From Lentisphaeria bacterium (GTDB lineage Bacteria > Verrucomicrobiota > Lentisphaeria > Victivallales > UBA1829): a stretch of 16,108 bases of DNA. The DNA is taken from positions 1 through 16,108 of the forward strand of contig JAFYBD010000169.1 of assembly GCA_017540385.1 (NCBI GenBank), in the 5' to 3' direction. The position numbers were made by a program, and so were the translations under genes. The notes under the pieces are model-generated. The model ran no database searches. It saw only the letters and a list, made by a program, of their open reading frames with translations, and had not been told where the DNA came from. This document shows, one piece after another, positions 1-6,197 of the stretch. Position 1 is the first letter of the stretch. Each line of letters begins with the position of its first letter.

Positions 1-552
1 AAACCGGTCGCGAAACCTGCGCCTAAGTCTGAGGTCAAACCCGCTCCCGCGAAGAAGGCCGAGACGAAACCGGTCGCGAAGCCTGCCCCGGCGAAGAATG
101 CTGTTGCTCCTGCGAAACCCGAGGCAAAAGCTCCGGCGAAACCGGTCGCGAAGCCCGTTCCGGCTAAGAAAACGGTTGCCCCTGCGAAACCCGCTCCGGC
201 AAAGAAGGCTGTTGCCCCTGCTAAGAAAACGGTTGCCCCTGCGAAGCCCGCTCCGGCGAAGAAGGCTATTGCCCCGGCTAAGAAAACGGTTGCCCCTGCG
301 ACGCCCGCTCCGGCGAAGAAGGCTGTCGCCCCTGTGAAGCCTGCTCCGGCAAAGAAGGCTGTTGCCCCTGTGAAGCCTGCTCCGGCAAAGAAGGCTGTTG
401 CCCCTGCGAAGCCCGTTCCTGCGAAGAAGGCTGTTGCCCCTGCGAAGCCCGCAGTCAAGGCGAAGCCCGCTCCTGCGAAGAAAGCGGCGGCTCCGGTCAA
501 ATCCGCCTCAAAACCTGCAAAGGCTCCGGCGAAGAAGACCGCGAGAAAATAA
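1..552 (+). CDS. Lys/Ala/Pro-rich histone H1-like basic protein, C-terminal part (5' truncated)
   Basis: The frame is open from the first base to a TAA at 550-552, so about 183 residues of a longer protein are visible. Composition is almost entirely Lys, Ala, Pro and Val, in degenerate units of the type AKPAPAKKAVAP, ending in APAKKTARK. No globular domain is visible in this part. Such tails occur in bacterial histone H1-like proteins, in AlgP-type regulators and as extensions on HU-like proteins, where they bind DNA non-specifically. The N-terminal portion that would decide between these lies outside the window. A nucleoid role is therefore inference from composition alone. A strong terminator follows 18 nt after the stop, so this gene ends its transcription unit. 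Confidence 0.75.
   Translation, partial: KPVAKPAPKSEVKPAPAKKAETKPVAKPAPAKNAVAPAKPEAKAPAKPVAKPVPAKKTVAPAKPAPAKKAVAPAKKTVAPAKPAPAKKAIAPAKKTVAPATPAPAKKAVAPVKPAPAKKAVAPVKPAPAKKAVAPAKPVPAKKAVAPAKPAVKAKPAPAKKAAAPVKSASKPAKAPAKKTARK
97..490 (+). repeat. Degenerate coding tandem repeat (KPAPAKKAVAP units)
   Basis: The DNA repeats units such as GCTCCGGCGAAGAAGGCTGT followed by TGCCCCTGCGAAGCC, at a period of about 36 nt with some 24-nt and variant spacings. Near-identical copies sit next to each other at roughly 310-420. This suggests recent slippage or unequal crossing-over, so copy number probably differs between strains. All unit lengths are multiples of three, which keeps the frame. Confidence 0.7.
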
Positions 553-570
553 CGTTATCATTTTTTATCT

Positions 571-620
571 TCTGCCCAAGCGTAAAACACGCGTTTTCGC
601 CTGGGCAGATTTATTTTATT
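571..620 (+). terminator. Intrinsic terminator after the basic protein gene
   Basis: The arms at 571-582 and 598-609 form a 12-bp stem with one A/C mismatch (TCTGCCCAAGCG with CGCCTGGGCAGA). An inner AAAAC/GTTTT stem caps it, and a T-rich tract (TTTATTTTATT) follows. It lies 18 nt downstream of the TAA. Confidence 0.85.
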
Positions 621-699
621 CCCGAAACTACTCAGAAACGGATATCAAAAATTCTATGTTAATTGATAAATAATCCATGCCATCTGCTATAAATCCGAT

Positions 700-729
700 T
701 TAAAAATTCGTTTGACGTGCTATAGTATA
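700..729 (+). promoter_or_regulatory. Promoter of the sugar isomerase/ABC importer operon
   Basis: An extended -10 element (TGC followed by TATAGT at 721-726) lies about 90 nt before the isomerase start. The -35 is poor; TTAAAA at 700-705 is the best candidate at 15 bp. TTTGACGTG immediately upstream (711-719) plus the -10 is nearly identical to the element before infC at 9816-9833. The surrounding AT-rich sequence from 620 to 715 differs from the GC-rich genes and fits a promoter zone. The 553-818 gap otherwise shows only the terminator and a roughly 90-nt leader. Confidence 0.55.
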
Positions 730-818
730 GAAGTTCGACAGCCTCGCTCAGGGGCTGACAACGCAATTTCAACCAGGGTCGTTTTTTCCTTTTTACGGCC
801 CCATAAGGAGTTATACAA

Positions 819-1940
819 ATGGAATTCAATCAGTACTGCGTCACCCGCCGTTCAATGCCCTTCTGGTGCGTTGGCAACCCGCTCTCCGACCCCTTCGGAG
901 GCTCTGTCCTGGACAAGATCAGCTCGGTCGAAGTCGCCAAGATCCTGGCGTGGGCGGCCGGCGAAGGCCTTATCGAAGCGACCAGCGCCCATGACGACGA
1001 CCTCGTGCCGTGGGACCCCGCGAATCCGGACGACGATCTGGATCCGAACAGCGAAGTGAGCAAGACTCTCCGCGAGATCAAATCCATCCTCGACGCCGCC
1101 GGCATCAAGTTCAACACGATGACCTGCAGCCTCCATGGCAACAAGATCTTCCGCGACGGCGGTCTCTGCAATCCTGATCCCGAACTCCGCAAGCTCGCCG
1201 CCAAGAAGGTCGAGCGCACGCTCCGCATCGGCCGCTTCTTCGGCGCCGACTACTACACCTACTGGGTCGCCCGCGACGGTTTCGAAGTCCCCGCGATCAC
1301 GAAGTGGGACGAAGTCTACACCTGGCTGGCCGACGGTCTGAACCACGTGACCGACTACATCGAAGCTCAGGGCATGGACAACTACAAGGGCGCGACCGTC
1401 GAGCCGAAGCCGAACGAGCCCCGCGGCCAGATGTTCCTCCCCACCAGCGGCCATGCCGTCGGTTTCATTTACGGCAAGCTCAAAAAGCCGGATTTCTGGG
1501 GCGTCAATCCCGAGCTCCTGCAGCATGAGAGCATGGCCCTGCTGAACTCCGTGATGACGGTCAGCTATCTCTGCAGCATGAACAAGCTCAAATTCCTCCA
1601 TTTCGGCAGCCAGATCAAGGCGCAGTTCGACAACGATTTCCCGCCGCTGATCGGACCGGAAGGACTGAAGGAGACCGTGTTCATGTTCAACGCGCTCCAG
1701 CAGATCGGCTGGAAGGGCATCGTGGAATTCGACTGCCACATGCTCCGCGCCGAAGGCGATCTCGACGACCAGATCGGTTGCCGCAAGCAGTTCATCATCA
1801 ACAGCGTCCGCGCCCTTTCCATCGCCATTACGCTCGCCGCCCGCATCAAGCCTGCCGGCAAGGTCGCATCCCAGAGCACGGGCGACCTCGACAGCATCAT
1901 GCAGATGTGCGGTCTCGACAGCGTTCAGGTCAAGCGGTAA
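819..1940 (+). CDS. Xylose isomerase-family sugar isomerase (short, actinobacterial-type)
   Basis: This cytoplasmic TIM-barrel enzyme of 373 residues should interconvert an aldose and ketose using two divalent metals. The DPFGG segment (24-28), HDDDLVPW (58-65), FRDGG (111-115), VEPKPNEPRG (194-203), GVNPE (228-232) and the HE motif at 236 all match the Streptomyces-type xylose isomerases (about 388 residues). Aligning by motif gives the catalytic pair H58/D61, metal ligands E195, E232, H236, D271, D273 and D305, and catalytic K197. The position of Streptomyces Asp245 is His261, and one residue is inserted between E232 and H236. The substrate may therefore not be xylose, and I give no symbol. 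AAGGAG at 805-810 sets the start. It is the first gene of an operon with an ABC importer, which suggests it acts on the imported sugar. Confidence 0.85.
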   Translation: MEFNQYCVTRRSMPFWCVGNPLSDPFGGSVLDKISSVEVAKILAWAAGEGLIEATSAHDDDLVPWDPANPDDDLDPNSEVSKTLREIKSILDAAGIKFNTMTCSLHGNKIFRDGGLCNPDPELRKLAAKKVERTLRIGRFFGADYYTYWVARDGFEVPAITKWDEVYTWLADGLNHVTDYIEAQGMDNYKGATVEPKPNEPRGQMFLPTSGHAVGFIYGKLKKPDFWGVNPELLQHESMALLNSVMTVSYLCSMNKLKFLHFGSQIKAQFDNDFPPLIGPEGLKETVFMFNALQQIGWKGIVEFDCHMLRAEGDLDDQIGCRKQFIINSVRALSIAITLAARIKPAGKVASQSTGDLDSIMQMCGLDSVQVKR

Positions 1941-1960
1941 CGTTATCCGGAGGAATTGCA

Positions 1961-1987
1961 ATGGTCATGATGCCAACGGCGTCATGA
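1961..1987 (+). CDS. Possible 8-codon leader ORF (MVMMPTAS)
   Basis: ATG at 1961 is preceded by GGAGGA (1949-1954) with 6-nt spacing, at least as good as the SD of the real genes around it. The frame stops at TGA 1985-1987. Nearly all of its codons are inside the hairpin at 1963-1989, so ribosomes reading it would melt the hairpin. It starts 21 nt after the isomerase stop and ends 22 nt before the binding-protein start. It could couple translation of the two genes or tune downstream expression. It could equally be a chance ORF created by the palindrome. No protein-level evidence is possible at this size. Confidence 0.3.
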   Translation: MVMMPTAS

Positions 1988-1989
1988 CC
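1963..1989 (+). promoter_or_regulatory. Intra-operonic hairpin between isomerase and binding-protein genes
   Basis: GGTCATGATGCC and GGCGTCATGACC form a 12-bp stem with a single T/G wobble around an AAC loop. No T-run follows, so it is not an intrinsic terminator. A stem of this kind after a first cistron commonly protects mRNA from 3' exonucleases or marks a processing site, giving different levels of the upstream and downstream proteins. That role is inferred here. Confidence 0.65.
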
Positions 1990-2009
1990 GTACCATTGAG
2001 GAGTCATCA

Positions 2010-3500
2010 ATGAGAAACATATATCCATTCGGAAAGGCCCCGTTTGTCATTCTGATCATTGCAATCGTTTCCGGTATTGTGTTCTTCTGGATGAGATTGG
2101 GTGAAAAGAAAGACAGACCTGACCTCATCCTGGCCATCCAGGCCGAAATCCATGTCAAGCCTTATACCAAGGCCATCGAGCAGTTCAACAAGGAAAACAA
2201 CTGCAACGTCGTTCTTCAGCGCGTTCAGAAGGAAGTCCTGATGAGCCGTCTCCAGTCCGCCATGCAGACCGGATGCGACGTCCCGGACGTCGTTGAAATG
2301 CTCGAAGGCACCATCGGCTATTTCACGCGCGGCCCGCTCGAGAACGTCGGCTTCGTGGACCTCACGGAGCGCCTGAAGGAAGACGGCTTCATGGATCCGG
2401 AAAAGATGGTCCAGACGCGTTATGCTCTCTGGTCCAGCCGCGGGCATATCTTCGCCCTTCCGCACGACGTGCACCCGTCCTGCCTCTGCTACCGCGTCGA
2501 CCTGATCAAGGAACTCGGCATCGACGTGACGAAGCTGAAGACCTGGGACGACTTCGTGAAGAAAGGTCGGGAGATCACCGTCCCCGGCCAGCGCTACATG
2601 ATCGACATGTCCGACAACAACATGGTCAGTCTGATCATCCTGCTCACCCAGCGCGGATTCGACCTCTTCGACGCCGACGGCAAAGTCGCGTTCGACAAGC
2701 CCGAGGTCGCGGAGCTGATCGCATGGTTTGTCCGCCAGACGACTCCGAACACCAAGACCCGTATCGCATTCCCTGCCGGTGACGGCCAGAATTTCTACCA
2801 GGCCATGAACGAAGGCCTCGACCTCTTCTTCTTCACGCCCGACTGGCGTACCGCCCAGTTCATGCTGGACAATCCGCGCCAGAAAGGCAACCTGGCCCTG
2901 ATGCCGATGCCCATCTGGGCGGACGAGAACGGCAACCAGCTGCCCGGAAGCTACAAGACCGGCACCTGGGGCGGTTCCGGACTTGCCATCACCAAGCACT
3001 GCAAGAATCAGGACCTCGCCTGGAAGTTTGCGAAGTACCTCTACACGAAGACCGAGGACCTCGGCGAACGCTTCCTGCTCACGAACATCGTTCCGCCGAT
3101 CAAAGCGTCCTGGGCTCTTCCCGAACTCAAGCAGAAGAGCGATTTCTACAAGCATATGTTCCACGATCCGGAGACCGGCGACCTCGTGGACGAATTCGTC
3201 TCCATCGGCGAATACTATGCTTCCCAGGCAGACGGCACGCCGCCGCATTACATCACGGCCTATACCAGACAGGCGGAAACGCAGCTCCTCGACGTCTATT
3301 ACGACGCTCGTCAGTATTATGAAAATCATCCTAACATCAGCGATGCCGATCTCCTGGCACGGATCACGCCGAGACTCAAAACGAACGCCGACAACGTCCG
3401 CAAGATGATCGACTTCAACGTCTTCCTCAGAGATTCTGGAAATAAGACTGTTGCGGCCGCGGCATCCGCCGAATCCGCAACCGGAAGCAAGGAGCAATAA
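2010..3500 (+). CDS. ABC transporter solute-binding protein (family 1), membrane-anchored
   Basis: The 496-residue protein starts with a short cytoplasmic stretch and one hydrophobic segment (about residues 9-28) without a lipobox Cys. It is therefore probably held by an uncleaved signal anchor with the sugar-binding lobes in the periplasm. The body has the layout of extracellular solute-binding family 1: an early periplasmic strand, a PDVVEM segment near 92-97, an ALPHD segment near 149-153, and a GTWGGSGLAITK segment near 325-336. The C-terminus is long and helical, ending in a low-complexity Ala/Ser tail. It should capture a sugar or oligosaccharide for the two permeases downstream. GAGGAG (1998-2003) precedes the ATG. 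The 1941-2009 spacer holds the hairpin and mini-ORF described separately. The substrate is not readable from sequence; the isomerase upstream points to an aldose or an oligomer of it. Confidence 0.85.
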   Translation: MRNIYPFGKAPFVILIIAIVSGIVFFWMRLGEKKDRPDLILAIQAEIHVKPYTKAIEQFNKENNCNVVLQRVQKEVLMSRLQSAMQTGCDVPDVVEMLEGTIGYFTRGPLENVGFVDLTERLKEDGFMDPEKMVQTRYALWSSRGHIFALPHDVHPSCLCYRVDLIKELGIDVTKLKTWDDFVKKGREITVPGQRYMIDMSDNNMVSLIILLTQRGFDLFDADGKVAFDKPEVAELIAWFVRQTTPNTKTRIAFPAGDGQNFYQAMNEGLDLFFFTPDWRTAQFMLDNPRQKGNLALMPMPIWADENGNQLPGSYKTGTWGGSGLAITKHCKNQDLAWKFAKYLYTKTEDLGERFLLTNIVPPIKASWALPELKQKSDFYKHMFHDPETGDLVDEFVSIGEYYASQADGTPPHYITAYTRQAETQLLDVYYDARQYYENHPNISDADLLARITPRLKTNADNVRKMIDFNVFLRDSGNKTVAAAASAESATGSKEQ

Positions 3501-3505
3501 CAGAA

Positions 3506-4420
3506 ATGTCTGCCAACATTCAAAAAAAGAAAGGCGGTCCCGACCGCCATCCCGTGGCGCCATGGATGTTCCTTGCGCCGTACCTTCTTTACGCGGCGGT
3601 GTTCTTCGTGTATCCGCTTCTCTACGCCGGCTGGCTGGCGTTCCATCAGACCGATGGTCCGCACACCGCGATCTTCGTCGGATTTGACAATTTCAAGTTC
3701 ATCTTTACCGACAGCATGTTCTGGAAAGCGATGAGCAACACCACCATCTACGCCATCGCGTCCATCTGCATCCAGCTGCCGATCTCCCTCGGGCTCGCCA
3801 TGCTGCTGAACAACAGCAACAGCCGCATGAAAGGCGCGTTCCGGCTGATGATCTTCAGCCCGAACCTCGTCGGTCAGATCTTCGTCGGCGTGATGTTCGC
3901 CGTGATCTTCACTCCGCACTACGGCCTCTTCAACAAGGGCCTCGACGCCCTCATCGGCTGGGGCCTTGAAAAACAGTGGCTCGCCGACCCGAACCTGCTG
4001 CTCCCCGCCCTTATCATCATCTCCCTGTGGATGTATGTGGGCTACAACATGATCTACTTCCTCGCCGGTCTGCAGTCCGTTGACAAGCAGCTGGTCGAGG
4101 CGGCGCAGATCGACGGCGCGAACGGATGGCAGACATTCCTGCACATCACGCTGCCGCAGATCAAGCCGATCGCGATCTTCGTGGTCATCATGAGTACGAT
4201 CGGGTCCTACCAGCTGTTCGAACTTCCGTTCGCCTTGATGAAGGGCGAGGGCTTCGGCCCGAACAACGCCGCAATGACCGTCGTCGGTTACCTCTACGAG
4301 TGGGGCTTCAACAACGGCGACCTGGGCACTGCGGCCGCCATCGGATGGATCCTCGCGGCCATCATCTTCGTCATCAGTATTTTCCAACTTAAAGTCACGC
4401 ACGCGTACGACGTGGATTGA
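3506..4420 (+). CDS. ABC sugar transporter permease, MalF-type
   Basis: This inner-membrane channel subunit of 304 residues is a typical size for the sugar-type (CUT1) family. Hydrophobic segments are visible at about 21-46, 78-101, 112-136, 165-189, 221-240 and 275-295. The EAA loop that docks to the ATPase is clear: EAAQIDGANG at 198-207, ending in ITLP at 214-217. The start codon follows AAGGAG (3489-3494), which overlaps the end of the binding-protein gene. The gap to that gene is only 5 nt, so translation is probably coupled. It should pair with the next permease to form the channel. Confidence 0.9.
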   Translation: MSANIQKKKGGPDRHPVAPWMFLAPYLLYAAVFFVYPLLYAGWLAFHQTDGPHTAIFVGFDNFKFIFTDSMFWKAMSNTTIYAIASICIQLPISLGLAMLLNNSNSRMKGAFRLMIFSPNLVGQIFVGVMFAVIFTPHYGLFNKGLDALIGWGLEKQWLADPNLLLPALIIISLWMYVGYNMIYFLAGLQSVDKQLVEAAQIDGANGWQTFLHITLPQIKPIAIFVVIMSTIGSYQLFELPFALMKGEGFGPNNAAMTVVGYLYEWGFNNGDLGTAAAIGWILAAIIFVISIFQLKVTHAYDVD

Positions 4421-4441
4421 CGGAATAGGAGACACATACAA

Positions 4442-5380
4442 ATGCACTTGCATTTAGTCCATTGGGTATTGATTGTCGCGGCCATCGTCTACGTCGTCCT
4501 GCGCCTGATCCCGGGCAAAGGCTGGAAGATCGCCCCCGCCTACCTCCGCGTCGTCCTGCTTTGCATCGCCGCGTTCCTCACGCTCACGCCGTTCGCGTGG
4601 CTGATCTGCAGCGCGTTCAAAGACAAGACGATCATGATGCAGTACACGTTCCTGCCGCCTGTCGCCAACTGGTTCGACGGGTCGCTGAACCTGGATAATT
4701 TCCGCCGTCTGCTCACGGAGGAGTACCACTCCCCGCAGGGGTCGGTCTATTTCTGGCAGTACATCGTGAACTCGGTTTTCCTGTCCTGCACCATCACGTC
4801 CATCAACATTTTCTTCTCGTCGATGGCCGGATATGCGCTCGCGAAGTACAGGTTCAAAGGCAGAAACACGATCCTCTTCATCATGCTGGGTTCCATGATG
4901 TTCCCGAGCATGCTCTTCCTGGCGCCTCTGTTCGAGATGGTCTACAAATTCGGGTGGATGGATACCTATTACGCCCTGATCATCCCCGGCGCCATCACCG
5001 TGTTCGGCATCTTCCTCTTCCGCCAGGCCATGATCGGCGTGCCGAAGAGCCTGCTGGAATCCGCGCGCGTCGACGGCGCAGGCGAATTCCGCATCTACTG
5101 GGAGATCACGCTTCCCCTCGTGCGTCCCGTGACGGCTGCCTACTGCCTCATCACGTTCCTCGGCACCTGGAATGCGTTCCTCCAGCCGCAGATCTTCGTG
5201 CAGACGCAGTCGAAGCTGCCTCTGCCGGTCGTGCTGAACCAGTACATCGGTCTGTACGTGCAGGAATACGGCATCTTCCTGGCCGGCACGTTGCTTGCCA
5301 TCATCCCGCCCGCGATCCTCTTCTTCATCCTGCAGAAGGAATTCGTGGCCGGCCTGACCAGCGGCGCGACCAAGGGCTGA
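4442..5380 (+). CDS. ABC sugar transporter permease, MalG-type
   Basis: This 312-residue permease is the partner of the preceding one. It carries the EAA-type loop ESARVDGAGE at 206-215, ending in ITLP at 222-225. The family usually begins with one segment before the periplasmic loop. Here there are two, at about 4-21 and 35-58, so the protein has an extra N-terminal membrane segment. AGGAG at 4427-4431 supports the start, 21 nt after the previous stop. It is the last gene of the operon, followed by a strong terminator. No nucleotide-binding subunit is encoded in this operon or window. A shared ATPase of the MsiK/UgpC type elsewhere in the genome is the likely energy source, by analogy with many CUT1 systems. 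Confidence 0.9.
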   Translation: MHLHLVHWVLIVAAIVYVVLRLIPGKGWKIAPAYLRVVLLCIAAFLTLTPFAWLICSAFKDKTIMMQYTFLPPVANWFDGSLNLDNFRRLLTEEYHSPQGSVYFWQYIVNSVFLSCTITSINIFFSSMAGYALAKYRFKGRNTILFIMLGSMMFPSMLFLAPLFEMVYKFGWMDTYYALIIPGAITVFGIFLFRQAMIGVPKSLLESARVDGAGEFRIYWEITLPLVRPVTAAYCLITFLGTWNAFLQPQIFVQTQSKLPLPVVLNQYIGLYVQEYGIFLAGTLLAIIPPAILFFILQKEFVAGLTSGATKG

Positions 5381-5397
5381 TCTCAGTCCCCGCGTTC

Positions 5398-5444
5398 AAA
5401 AAAGCGATTCGGACGCACCGGGTTTCCGGTGCGTCCCTTTTTTT
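5398..5444. terminator. Terminator between convergent genes
   Basis: GGACGCACCGG (5411-5421) and CCGGTGCGTCC (5426-5436) make a perfect 11-bp stem with a GTTT loop, followed by seven T on the + strand. An A6 run at 5398-5403 lies 7 nt outside the other arm. The same hairpin may thus also stop the ferritin transcript coming the other way, less efficiently. Confidence 0.9.
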
Positions 5445-5464
5445 GTGCGGTTTCCGTGCAAATC

Positions 5465-6010
5465 TTACTTGTCGCACTGGGCGGTCATGGCGTCGCGCGT
5501 GGCCTCGATGTCCTCCTTGAACTGGCGGAACTCGTATTCGTGTTCGACCTCGTCCTCCAGGATCTCAAGGATGAGGTGGGCCGTGACCGGATCGCGGTCG
5601 CCGACCATCGTGAGCATTTTCCGGTACACCGCGATGGCGCAGCGTTCGGACGCGATGGACTGGCAGATGATGCGGTAGGCGCAGGGATCGGTCGGCGCGA
5701 CGAAGGCGCAGTTGCAGTTCTCCAGGATTTGCTGGGGCGAGAGCGGGATTTCGCCGCAGAGTTCCTGGATGCGGTCCGCGAGCATACGGGCGTGTTCCAT
5801 CTCCTCGTCTGCATTTTCCAGCAGATCCGCCGCGACTTCCGGGCGCATCATCCCCTTTATGACCGTCGCGGCGGTGCGGTACTGCATGTAGGCCAGCCAT
5901 TCGTCGCAGTAGGCGCGCCTGAGCTGGTGCACGATCTCCTCGCGTGTTTTTTTGTCCATCTCCCGGCAGGATTCGGATTCGGCGCAGATTTGCTTTTCGT
6001 TCGTGTTCAT
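5465..6010 (-). CDS. Dps-like ferritin of the DPSL/thioferritin type
   Basis: The 181-residue ferritin-like four-helix protein has two diiron half-sites: E37 with E70-x-x-H73, and E122 with E154-x-x-H157. Between them come CNCAFVAPTDP (99-109) and SERCAIAVY (121-129). As I recall the archaeal Sulfolobus Dps-like protein, a Cys before the DP motif and a Cys right after the second-site Glu (EQCAI) are its hallmarks, forming the thioferritin disulfide next to the iron site. C99 or C101 and C124 fit that pattern. Such proteins form 12-subunit cages that consume peroxide and store iron. The start at 6010 follows AGGGGGT at good spacing; an upstream in-frame ATG at 6103 overlaps the promoter and is rejected. 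Cys content is high (nine), including two in the N-terminal tail. Ordinary bacterioferritin or rubrerythrin relatives are less likely because no heme Met or C-terminal rubredoxin domain is seen. Confidence 0.75.
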   Translation of the reverse strand: MNTNEKQICAESESCREMDKKTREEIVHQLRRAYCDEWLAYMQYRTAATVIKGMMRPEVAADLLENADEEMEHARMLADRIQELCGEIPLSPQQILENCNCAFVAPTDPCAYRIICQSIASERCAIAVYRKMLTMVGDRDPVTAHLILEILEDEVEHEYEFRQFKEDIEATRDAMTAQCDK

Positions 6011-6074
6011 CGTTACCCCCTTTTGTTTTGGATGAAGACATGCGCCGGGGCGAAACGCGCTCCGGCGGGAGATA

Positions 6075-6103
6075 ACCATACACCGCGCGGGACGGAAAAT
6101 CAA
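6075..6103 (-). promoter_or_regulatory. Promoter of the Dps-like ferritin gene
   Basis: On the minus strand, TTGATT (6098-6103) is followed after 17 bp by TATGGT (6075-6080), with GTG just upstream of the -10. It lies about 65 nt before the ATG. This gives the ferritin its own promoter, separate from the ankyrin gene upstream. Confidence 0.55.
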
Positions 6104-6197
6104 GCCGGGAACCGGACGAAATGCGCGGAAAACGAGCTCAAAAATGGCCGTATGAAAGAAGAATTTGCCGGAATCCTGTGCGGGAAAAAGACGTGGA

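Noticed and set aside
6011..6103. Longer N-terminus for the Dps-like ferritin (ATG at 6103)
   Set aside because: The extension overlaps the promoter, is Arg-rich and unrelated to the family, while the ATG at 6010 has a strong SD.
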